A DNA stretch of 64,000 bases. Source: Coprobacter tertius (GTDB taxonomy: Bacteria; Bacteroidota; Bacteroidia; Bacteroidales; Coprobacteraceae). The stretch spans positions 93,143 through 157,142 of the forward strand of contig NZ_JANDHW010000008.1 in the NCBI RefSeq assembly GCF_024330105.1, written 5' to 3'. This document shows, piece after piece, positions 8,751-16,368 of this stretch. Below the pieces are notes generated by a model. The model was not told where the DNA came from. It saw only the letters and a program-made list of their open reading frames with translations, and made no database searches. The position numbers and the translations under genes were made by a program. Every line of letters starts with the position of its first letter. Position 1 is the first letter of the stretch.

Positions 8751-8779
8751 CAAATATACTAAATTTAAAAGAGATGCAA
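8751..8779 (-). promoter_or_regulatory. Bacteroides-type promoter for aspC
   Basis: On the minus strand, TTG (8779-8777), an 18-bp gap and TATATTTG (8758-8751) match the Bacteroidota -33/-7 pattern. The predicted transcript starts about 30 bases before the aspC ATG at 8714. Confidence 0.6.
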
Positions 8780-8888
8780 CATTTAAATACGGAAATTTTT
8801 CATTATTTCGAACAAAAATCTTTTATACCTTTAAATATTATGGCATTTTGGAGGAAAACCGGCCTTATTACTATAAAAAAGAATAACA

Positions 8889-10853
8889 TCAAAATAAATC
8901 ATAAGTAATTGTCAGAACCTGGAATTCGGTGCGCCGATTGATTTGATTCGCTATTTCCTGCTGTTCGGGAGGCAATGCCAAAATAAATTCTTCGGTAAGT
9001 ATATCCCCTTCTTTCAGAAAAGGATGTTCCCGTGCGATTTTTTTGGTAACTGTTTTCGGCCGGCTTTCACCATATCCTTTCGGAGTTAGGCGATCGGCAG
9101 CGATTCCACCCTTAATAAGATAATCGACAACTGATTTAGCCCGACGCTCCGATAATTTGAGATTGTATTCGTCCGAACCCTTCAAGTCGGTATGAGCTGC
9201 CAGCTCGATCGTTACATTAGGATTATCATTCAGCAATTTTATAAGTTCATCGAGGGCTTTAGCCGACTCCGGGCGTAAAGTCGCTTTATCGAAATCATAA
9301 AATATATTCTCGATAAGCACCGGCTTTGTAATATCGGCTAAAATAAAATCGGCCTCGTATTCCGCATCTTTTTCTTCAGGAGAAGTACTGAATTCGTAAC
9401 TGGTATTTAAAAAACCTCGACATCCGGCTTTCATTACATACTCTACTCCCGGAGTAAGCCTGAACTTATAAGTTCCATCCTTTCTGGAAATTTCTTTCTG
9501 ATTCGTCCCGTCTTTTCCCACGATCCGTATAATGGCATCGGGTACGGGCTCTTCATCGAAATCAAGTGTATGCCCCTTTATCCACACTTCGATCTGAGGT
9601 AATTCGAAACTATATATGTGATCATATCCCCGGGCATCATTCCGGTTAGAAGAAAAAAAGCCCGATTCCCCATCAGCAAAAGTTATTCCGAAATCGTCTC
9701 CCGAGGAATTGACCGGAGCCTTAAGATTTTCTATCTTCCATACTCCAAGCTCACTTTTCTCCGCTTTAAAAAGATCGAGCCCCCCCATACCCGGGTGACC
9801 GTCGGAAGCAAAATAAAAAGTACCGTCGTTTCTTATGTAAGGAAATACTTCATCTCCAGGCGTATTTATTTGCGGTCCCATATTTTCGAGGGTTCCTCCT
9901 CCTTTCTCAGTAAGTGAAATTCTCCAGATGTCTTTTCCTCCCTGTCCGCCGGGCATATCTGAAACAAAATATAGAAACTCTCCATCGGGAGAAACCGCCG
10001 GATGAGCAAACACCGATATAGTATCGCCGGTAACTTCATATTTTTGTCCGGCGCCCCATTTAGCCCCTGAGCGAGCAGACGTATAAATCTCGACAGATGT
10101 ATCGGAATTCGGTTCACGCCTGGCTTTGGTATAATACATCGTATTTCCATCGGGAGAAAAACTGACAACCCCCTCATCGAACTCGGTATTCAAATCTCCT
10201 TCTATTATAAGCGGCCTTCCCCATACACCGTTTTCGTCTTTTTTTGCAAAAAAGATGTCGTTGTTTTTTATTCCGGTAATATCACTTTTTTTATCTCCCG
10301 TTGCTTTTTCTGTACTCGACGTGAAATATAACTGATCATAATTACTACCGGGAAACATAGGAGCGAAATCGGCTCGCCGAGAATTAAAAAGATCGGCTCG
10401 CTTTACTTTATACCGAGTCGGAAGCTTTTTCCATTCTGATGCGGCTTCACAGCCTCTGATGCCATTTAAAGCCAAGCGGTCCTCCGGCTTTTTTTCAAGA
10501 AAAAGTTGGTAATTTTTAATCGCATCTTTATACTTTCCCTGCATTTGTTGGCTTCTGGCCAAGTAAAACAAAGCCATACTGTCGGGATAACGATAACGTA
10601 TTGCATTCTGATAAGCCCCCGTAGCTCGTGCAGATGCATTTATACGGCGGTAACATTCGGCCATCCTAAAAGCGATCTTTCCCCGTAATGACCGTTCTTT
10701 ACGAGGAGAAGTCTTGGCATATACCTTGCGATAAGTAGCAGCCGCAGCAAAATACTCGCCACGCTGGTACTGCGCGTCGGCAGTACTCAACTTCGCATTT
10801 CCACAAGAAGTGAGTAACAACACCGAAACCAACAAGGATAACAGAATTCTCAT
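8889..10853 (-). CDS. OmpA-family lipoprotein with TPR, PD40 propeller and carboxypeptidase-regulatory-like domains (PorE-like architecture)
   Basis: Outer-membrane lipoprotein of 654 residues. The signal peptide ends at the lipobox LLTSC (Cys17). Domain order: TPR-like helices about 20-130 (DAQYQRGEYFAAAATYRKVY), a PD40/WD40-like propeller about 150-430 with repeated blades (FSPDGNTMYYTKA, VSPDGEFLYFVSD), and a carboxypeptidase-regulatory-like beta domain about 435-520. A C-terminal OmpA peptidoglycan-binding domain occupies about 530-650 (FDKATLRPESAKALDEL; NLKLSERRAKSVVDYL). This order is that of PorE, a periplasmic component of the type IX secretion system in Porphyromonas. No other T9SS gene is in the window and the architecture is also common in gut Bacteroidales, so the role may be general cell-wall anchoring. 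Confidence 0.85.
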   Translation of the reverse strand: MRILLSLLVSVLLLTSCGNAKLSTADAQYQRGEYFAAAATYRKVYAKTSPRKERSLRGKIAFRMAECYRRINASARATGAYQNAIRYRYPDSMALFYLARSQQMQGKYKDAIKNYQLFLEKKPEDRLALNGIRGCEAASEWKKLPTRYKVKRADLFNSRRADFAPMFPGSNYDQLYFTSSTEKATGDKKSDITGIKNNDIFFAKKDENGVWGRPLIIEGDLNTEFDEGVVSFSPDGNTMYYTKARREPNSDTSVEIYTSARSGAKWGAGQKYEVTGDTISVFAHPAVSPDGEFLYFVSDMPGGQGGKDIWRISLTEKGGGTLENMGPQINTPGDEVFPYIRNDGTFYFASDGHPGMGGLDLFKAEKSELGVWKIENLKAPVNSSGDDFGITFADGESGFFSSNRNDARGYDHIYSFELPQIEVWIKGHTLDFDEEPVPDAIIRIVGKDGTNQKEISRKDGTYKFRLTPGVEYVMKAGCRGFLNTSYEFSTSPEEKDAEYEADFILADITKPVLIENIFYDFDKATLRPESAKALDELIKLLNDNPNVTIELAAHTDLKGSDEYNLKLSERRAKSVVDYLIKGGIAADRLTPKGYGESRPKTVTKKIAREHPFLKEGDILTEEFILALPPEQQEIANQINRRTEFQVLTITYDLF

Positions 10854-10937
10854 TTATCGACCATTATATGCATTACATCTTTAATAATACGCATTTCCGG
10901 CCTTTTTATTGTCCCGGCAAAATTATTTAACCCTATT

Positions 10938-12155
10938 TTAAGGCATTAGCAACGAACTGTCGCCATAGCTAAGAAATCGGAACTCATGGGAAAGTGCATA
11001 ATCGTAAATTTCTCTCCAACGCCCATCGACAAATGCGGAAACCAATAACAACAACGTACTTTGAGGCTGATGAAAATTGGTAATCATACCTTTTACCAGC
11101 TTAAAAGTATATCCCGGAGCTATAATAATTTGAGTAGAAGTTACGAGCCGGTCAGACTGGATCCGGTCGAGATAACAAAGTATATTCCGCAACGACTTAT
11201 CGGGCGAAATTTCGGGGCTTCCGTCATAAGGCTGCCATTGTTTTACCGGAAGATCTACAGCCGTTGCATCGGGCTTGGATTCAAGTGTACGCCCTATATA
11301 ATACAAACTTTCGAGTGTACGTACCGAAGTCGTACCAACAGCTATTATTTTGCGCCCCGACTCTAATAAAGTCTCGATGAAAGCTCTAGATACCGAGATA
11401 AATTCGGTATGCATCTCATGTTCTTTTATCGTTTCGCTTTTTACCGGACGAAAAGTACCGGCACCTACATGCAAAGTAAGTTCGAGACATGGAATTCCTA
11501 TTTCATGAAGGCGGGAAAGAACTTCCGTAGTAAAATGCAATCCTGCAGTCGGAGCAGCAACCGATCCCTCTATTTTAGAATAAACCGTCTGATACGTTTC
11601 TTTATCACTCTCTTCGGTCTCTCTATTAAGATAAGGAGGAATCGGCAATTCTCCTATTCTTTCGAGTAACATATCGAACGTAACATGATCGTTATCCCAA
11701 CTGAATTCTACTTCAAAGGCATTTCCGTGAGTACTTTTTCGCTCAGCAGACAGTGTTATATGCGAATCTCCGATACGGACCGTTCGTTTCAAAGCGCCGG
11801 TTTTCCATTTTTTAAGATTTCCGATCATACATATCCAAGAACACCGAGATGTCGCCTGAAAAGAAAGTACGTAATCATGCGGATCAGATGGTTCGAGACA
11901 AAATATTTCGATAAGCGCACCAGTTTCTTTTCTAAAATGCAAGCGAGCTTGTATAACACGGGTATTATTAAAAACCAACAAACTATCGGTAGGCACCCTA
12001 TCGGGAAGGCTTTTAAAAATCGTTTCTGAAATATTACCTTTACAATAAATTAATAATTTAGATTCGTCTCTCCGCGAAAGGGGAAATTTTGCAATTTTCT
12101 CATCAGGCAACGGATAATTAAAATCTTCGATACGTATATCTTGTGTTTTTTGCAT
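10938..12155 (-). CDS. queA: S-adenosylmethionine:tRNA ribosyltransferase-isomerase
   Basis: Transfers and isomerises the ribosyl moiety of S-adenosylmethionine onto preQ1 at the wobble position of GUN-anticodon tRNAs, giving epoxyqueuosine. The 405 residues are slightly longer than usual (about 350), with extra loops in the middle of the protein. Signatures: FNYPLPDEKIAKFPL at the N-terminus, VFNNTRVIQARL, GSVAAPTAGLHFT, and THVGAGTF-type LHVGAGTFRPVKSE. No other queuosine gene is nearby. A minus-strand -7 element TAAATTTG (12182-12175) lies about 20 bp before the start and overlaps the divergent promoter of the Smr gene. Confidence 0.95.
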   Translation of the reverse strand: MQKTQDIRIEDFNYPLPDEKIAKFPLSRRDESKLLIYCKGNISETIFKSLPDRVPTDSLLVFNNTRVIQARLHFRKETGALIEIFCLEPSDPHDYVLSFQATSRCSWICMIGNLKKWKTGALKRTVRIGDSHITLSAERKSTHGNAFEVEFSWDNDHVTFDMLLERIGELPIPPYLNRETEESDKETYQTVYSKIEGSVAAPTAGLHFTTEVLSRLHEIGIPCLELTLHVGAGTFRPVKSETIKEHEMHTEFISVSRAFIETLLESGRKIIAVGTTSVRTLESLYYIGRTLESKPDATAVDLPVKQWQPYDGSPEISPDKSLRNILCYLDRIQSDRLVTSTQIIIAPGYTFKLVKGMITNFHQPQSTLLLLVSAFVDGRWREIYDYALSHEFRFLSYGDSSLLMP

Positions 12156-12160
12156 ATCTG

Positions 12161-12192
12161 TTTGAATATATGTGCAAATTTAAGCATCTTTG
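12161..12192 (+). promoter_or_regulatory. Promoter of the Smr gene, overlapping the queA promoter
   Basis: TTTG at 12161-12164, a 20-bp gap, and CATCTTTG at 12185-12192 (one mismatch to TAnnTTTG) precede the ATG at 12213 by 20 bases. The queA -7 box (12182-12175, minus strand) lies inside this interval, so the two divergent promoters physically overlap. Confidence 0.5.
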
Positions 12193-12212
12193 TGAATATA
12201 AATGTACAAGCT

Positions 12213-13289
12213 ATGGTAAAAGTAGGAGATAAGGTCCGTTTCCTGAATTCTGTCGGAGGCGGCATCGTAGTAAAAATAACAAAAGATATTGCTTTAGTCG
12301 AAGAAGAAGACGGTTTCGAGACTCCGGTTCTCGTACGCGAATGTGTCGTAATAGAATCGGCTTCCACTCTTAAAAACGATACAAAAAAGCATACCGAAAC
12401 TTTCGCATATAAAACTCCAGCATCGGAAATGACCGACGAAAGTATAACGACAGAAGAAGAGCCGGAGAAATTAGAAATTATAGAAACTGTAGAAGGAGAC
12501 CGCTTGAATATCGTTCTGGCATTTCTCCCCGAAAATCAAAAAAGCTTGCAAAACACTCGTTTCGACACATATCTGATAAACGACAGCAACTATTATGTCT
12601 TCTTCTCTTACCTGATCAATAACGGATACCAATGGAAAACCATCTATTCGGGATCGGTCGAACCGAATATACAAATCCAAGTAGAAAATTTCGGTAAAGA
12701 AGATTTAAACGAACACGAACGTATCTGCATTCAGTATATCGCGTTTAAACAAGACAAGCCTTTCGATCTAAAAAATCCCGCATCGGTTGAACATCGCATC
12801 GACCCTGTGAAATTTTATAAATTACACAGTTTTCGTGAAAATGAATATTTCGATGAAGATGCAATCGTTCTAAATATCGTAAAAAACGATATTCCCGAAA
12901 AACAATTCATACCCGATGCCTCAAAAATCGAAAAAGCGATACGATCGAAAAAAGCGATCGATACTGGTGAAAAAAAACCTGTAACGAAAAAGAAACATGC
13001 TACCGAAGGACCGTTAGAAATAGACCTGCATATAAATGAGTTATTAGACTCTACAGCCGGAATGACAAACAAAGAAATACTCGAATACCAACTTTCTAAA
13101 TTCAGGGAAACCCTCGAATCTTATAAAGGGGAAAAAGGAAAAAAAATCGTATTTATACATGGAAAAGGAGACGGTATATTAAGAAAAGCGATACTTACCG
13201 AGTTACGTACCAAATACAAACATTACGACTATCAAGATGCCTCTTTTCGTGAATACGGTTTCGGAGCGACCCAGATAACAATCCGATAA
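12213..13289 (+). CDS. DUF2027 / Smr-domain protein
   Basis: 358-residue cytosolic protein. I chose the ATG at 12213 (MVKVGDKVRFLNSVGGG) because the longer frame from 12141 starts upstream of the likely promoter and would overlap the queA start. The N-terminal 70 residues are a small beta domain typical of DUF2027, followed by a middle domain (about 90-230) that looks like a beta sandwich. The C-terminal 85 residues form an Smr domain: EIDLHINELLD with the DLH motif, and VFIHGKGDGILRKAI with the HGxG motif. Smr domains occur in MutS2 and act as nucleases on DNA or stalled-ribosome mRNA. No MutS ATPase domain is present. The substrate of this family is not established. Confidence 0.87.
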   Translation: MVKVGDKVRFLNSVGGGIVVKITKDIALVEEEDGFETPVLVRECVVIESASTLKNDTKKHTETFAYKTPASEMTDESITTEEEPEKLEIIETVEGDRLNIVLAFLPENQKSLQNTRFDTYLINDSNYYVFFSYLINNGYQWKTIYSGSVEPNIQIQVENFGKEDLNEHERICIQYIAFKQDKPFDLKNPASVEHRIDPVKFYKLHSFRENEYFDEDAIVLNIVKNDIPEKQFIPDASKIEKAIRSKKAIDTGEKKPVTKKKHATEGPLEIDLHINELLDSTAGMTNKEILEYQLSKFRETLESYKGEKGKKIVFIHGKGDGILRKAILTELRTKYKHYDYQDASFREYGFGATQITIR

Positions 13290-13354
13290 CCATATTTCTT
13301 AAAGTGTCTATCCGTCTGATAATTCGGTAAACGATCGAAAATATTTTTTGTAAT

Positions 13355-14374
13355 TTATTTTACAATATATTTTGCCATCCCGGGAGTCGATTCAACGGCT
13401 AATGCTGTTGAATCGACTCCCGTCGCATAAATAAAGAAGGCTTCTATATCCTTATTTTGCTCGGCGAGAAGCATACTTTTTTCGAGTCCGAGTACCATAA
13501 ATGCGGTAGCATAAGCATCGGCAGTCATACAATCGGGGGCAAATACCGTTGCACTTAACAAAGAATGCTGTACCGGATAACCGCTCACCGGATCGATCGT
13601 ATGGGCAATACGTTTCCCGTTCACAATTTTATAGTTACGATAATTACCCGATGTGGCCATCGCACCATCACTCATTGCGACAACTTGTTGTACCTCACCG
13701 TAACCACCATCATCCTCCGGCTTATTGATACCTACTTTCCAGCATTCACCATGCGGATTTATTCCTTTGGCAACAATCTCTCCTCCTATCTCGACCAAAT
13801 AATTACGAATTCCTTTTTTCGAAAGCATTTCTGCAATCACATCACAGGCATATCCCTTTGCTATTGCCGAAAAATTAAGTGTCATACGAGGATCGCTTTT
13901 TATTACTCTGTCGCCCTGCAACGAAATCTTTTTCATTCCTACAAACTGCCTGAGACTATCGATAATAACAGGAGTTACCGAGTCTTTTTTATCATAACCG
14001 AATCCCCATGCATTAATCAAAGGAGACAAAGTAGGATCAAAGGCGCCTCCGGTATCTTCATAAATCTCTTTAGACCGGTTAAAAACGACCGTAAACCATT
14101 TATCGGCAACGACACCGGTATCGTTGCGATTTATACGGGAAATGATAGAAGTCGGATCGAAAGGAGACAATGATGCATTAAAACGATGCAGTTCATCCTC
14201 GATTTCTTCTTGCAAATCATTACTATACTGATAAGTAATATGATATACGGTACCGAATATCAAGCCTTCGTTAAACCGGTATTCAGCCGACCGTCCGTTT
14301 CTCATCCAAAATATGATTGCAAATACAATCAAGAATAAGACACACGCAATATATCCTCTTTTATTAAACTTCAT
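13355..14374 (-). CDS. apbE: FAD:protein FMN transferase
   Basis: Attaches FMN covalently to Thr/Ser residues of flavoproteins such as RnfG/NqrC subunits, using FAD as donor. The first 25 residues hold an uncleaved-looking membrane anchor (CVLFLIVFAIIFW) that places the enzyme on the periplasmic face. Motifs seen: LNFSAIAKGYACDVI, ATSGNYRNY, HTIDPVSGYPV and TADAYATAFMVLG (metal and flavin binding). The length of 339 is typical. The target flavoprotein is not in the window. A perfect 16-bp inverted repeat lies inside the last 70 bases of the coding sequence. mntP lies 51 bp upstream in the same direction. Confidence 0.93.
   Translation of the reverse strand: MKFNKRGYIACVLFLIVFAIIFWMRNGRSAEYRFNEGLIFGTVYHITYQYSNDLQEEIEDELHRFNASLSPFDPTSIISRINRNDTGVVADKWFTVVFNRSKEIYEDTGGAFDPTLSPLINAWGFGYDKKDSVTPVIIDSLRQFVGMKKISLQGDRVIKSDPRMTLNFSAIAKGYACDVIAEMLSKKGIRNYLVEIGGEIVAKGINPHGECWKVGINKPEDDGGYGEVQQVVAMSDGAMATSGNYRNYKIVNGKRIAHTIDPVSGYPVQHSLLSATVFAPDCMTADAYATAFMVLGLEKSMLLAEQNKDIEAFFIYATGVDSTALAVESTPGMAKYIVK
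13381..13422 (-). repeat. Perfect inverted repeat inside the 3' end of apbE
   Basis: Arms CGGGAGTCGATTCAAC (13381-13396) and its exact complement (13407-13422) enclose a 10-nt loop. The hairpin lies wholly within the coding sequence and ends 26 bases before the stop codon. It may belong to the termination signal of apbE, since no strong hairpin follows the stop, but there is no T run directly after it. Confidence 0.6.
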
Positions 14375-14425
14375 CCGATATAAATAATTACATAAAAATA
14401 AATCGAAACTTTCACTTCGACTTTT

Positions 14426-14992
14426 CTATTGGAAATACAAATGTTCGATCAAAATTTTTACACCGATAAGTATAAGTATAATACCCCCAATAACCTCAGC
14501 TCCGGTTTTAAGCCGGCGACCAAAACATTTACCAATATATTGCCCAATAAGTGAAATTATAATAGTAGTAAACGTTATAATGAGTGTCGGTATACACATA
14601 TTCATATTCAGAAAAGCAAATGAAATGCCCACAGCAAGAGCATCAATACTGGTCGCCACAGACAACCCGATCAGCGTACGAGTACAAGTCGGATCAAAAC
14701 AAACAGGACGATCTTCTTCCCTCTTACTTCCCTCATAAATCATTTTCCCTCCTAAAAATAGTAACAAAGTAAAAGCGATCCAATGATCATAAGATTCTAT
14801 ATATCGTCTGAAACCGTGTCCCAACCACCAGCCGATAAGGGGCATTCCTCCCTGAAATATCCCGAAAAATGCCGAAACCTTCAGCACTTTTTTCCAGCGA
14901 AGCGGGTGCATAACAGTACCCATAGTAAGAGATACGGCAAAACAATCCATAGATAGGCCTATTGCCAACAGCAATATCTCAAATATTCCCAT
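14426..14992 (-). CDS. mntP: Putative manganese efflux pump
   Basis: Inner-membrane exporter of the MntP family, 188 residues, with six hydrophobic helices arranged as two similar halves. The paired aspartate motifs of the family are present, one per half: IGLSMDCFAVSLTMG near residue 15 and VATSIDALAVGISF near 118. Together these form the metal path. In other bacteria the gene is controlled by a manganese riboswitch or MntR. Only about 60 bp separate it from the radical SAM gene upstream, and I see no such riboswitch. A minus-strand -7-like element TACTTTTG is at 15020-15013. Confidence 0.92.
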   Translation of the reverse strand: MGIFEILLLAIGLSMDCFAVSLTMGTVMHPLRWKKVLKVSAFFGIFQGGMPLIGWWLGHGFRRYIESYDHWIAFTLLLFLGGKMIYEGSKREEDRPVCFDPTCTRTLIGLSVATSIDALAVGISFAFLNMNMCIPTLIITFTTIIISLIGQYIGKCFGRRLKTGAEVIGGIILILIGVKILIEHLYFQ

Positions 14993-15051
14993 TTGTGTTT
15001 CATTTTCGCCAGCAAAAGTAGCAAATCTTAACGGAAAAACAGGATCGGGAA

Positions 15052-16308
15052 TTATTTATTTGTCTTTTTTTGCGCACGGGCATATTCCATCACGTTAGAA
15101 GGGGGGCGCTCATTATCAAGTTCGCAAGCCATAAACTCCATATAAGTCAATACGTGCGCAAAATATTTTTTAAGTCCTTTACATAAATAATTCAACCCGG
15201 GTTCACCGGTTGAAGATTTCAATATCCGATTTTTAGGACATTCTCCGTTACAAAGCCTGAGAAAAGTACACTCCCGACACTGACGGGGTAATTTATCCCA
15301 CTTATCGTTTCCGAAAGAAGTTTGTTTTGCAGATAACATCATAGAAATGATACTTTCTGTACGTATGTTTCCCAAACGATATTCGGGATAAACGAAGTGA
15401 TCGCAGGCATACAAATCTCCATTATGTTCAAGTGCGGCCGCATGTCCGCACGTTTTACCAAATACACATACTCCGGGAGGCTGGCCGACCATACCTGCTA
15501 AAGTAGCATCGAACATTTGTACAAAATAACTTCCGACGTCCTCTTTTATCCACTCATCGAACATATCACAATAAAACTGTCCGAAATCTTCACTCTTAAC
15601 ACACCAAGGAGGCATTTCCGTATGGTAAAATTCACCCGGAGGCAATAATTCGAGTCCATCGTCACGATCTCCCCATCTTTCTACTATCGGAGAAAATTGC
15701 ATATAACGACTTCCTATTTCTTTAAAAAAACGATACGTTTCTACTGGATAATGTACATTATAATCATTGATAACCGAAAGCGTATTAAACTCTACACCAT
15801 GCTTTTGCAATAACTCTATCCCCCTCATTACACGCGAAAAAGTACCTCTCCCACCTTTATCGAGCCGATACCGGTCATGTATGTGTTCCGGCCCGTCGAT
15901 CGAGATACCAACCAGAAAATTATTGTCTTTGAAAAAACGACACCATTCGTCATTCAACAGCAAACCATTAGTTTGTATCGAATTTACTATCGTACGTCCA
16001 CCGCCATACTGTTTCTGAAATATGACTGCCTTACGGTAAAAATCGATACCCCGTAATAAAGTCTCTCCACCATGCCAGGTAAAAGAGACCTCGGGAAGCG
16101 TTTGAGAATTAATATATTCTTCGGTAAATTTTTCGAGCAATTCATCCGTCATACGGTTTATTTTCCGATCACGGTACAAAGAGTCTTTTTCAAGGTAATA
16201 ACAATAACTACAATCGAGGTTGCATAAAGCCCCGACCGGTTTTACCATTACATACAACGGATAGTTAAGCGGATTATAAACGATTGTTTTTCCCATATAG
16301 CCATTCAT
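15052..16308 (-). CDS. Anaerobic sulfatase-maturase-type radical SAM/SPASM enzyme
   Basis: Radical SAM protein of 418 residues in the anSME family, which oxidises a Cys or Ser in type I sulfatases to formylglycine. The [4Fe-4S] radical SAM motif CNLDCSYCYYLEK is near residue 29. The motif SFTWHGGETLLR follows, and the C-terminal SPASM region binds auxiliary clusters (CVFGKTCGHAAALEHNGDLY, CRECTFLRLCNGECPKNR). The second Met (residue 5) is an alternative start. No sulfatase gene is in the window, so the enzyme must act on a product encoded elsewhere or on another peptide. It lies 59 bp upstream of mntP in the same direction. Confidence 0.87.
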   Translation of the reverse strand: MNGYMGKTIVYNPLNYPLYVMVKPVGALCNLDCSYCYYLEKDSLYRDRKINRMTDELLEKFTEEYINSQTLPEVSFTWHGGETLLRGIDFYRKAVIFQKQYGGGRTIVNSIQTNGLLLNDEWCRFFKDNNFLVGISIDGPEHIHDRYRLDKGGRGTFSRVMRGIELLQKHGVEFNTLSVINDYNVHYPVETYRFFKEIGSRYMQFSPIVERWGDRDDGLELLPPGEFYHTEMPPWCVKSEDFGQFYCDMFDEWIKEDVGSYFVQMFDATLAGMVGQPPGVCVFGKTCGHAAALEHNGDLYACDHFVYPEYRLGNIRTESIISMMLSAKQTSFGNDKWDKLPRQCRECTFLRLCNGECPKNRILKSSTGEPGLNYLCKGLKKYFAHVLTYMEFMACELDNERPPSNVMEYARAQKKTNK

Positions 16309-16368
16309 TCAAACGGCTCAAAGATAAAACAATCGTTCTGCGCATACAAATAATATGATTTTAATTTA

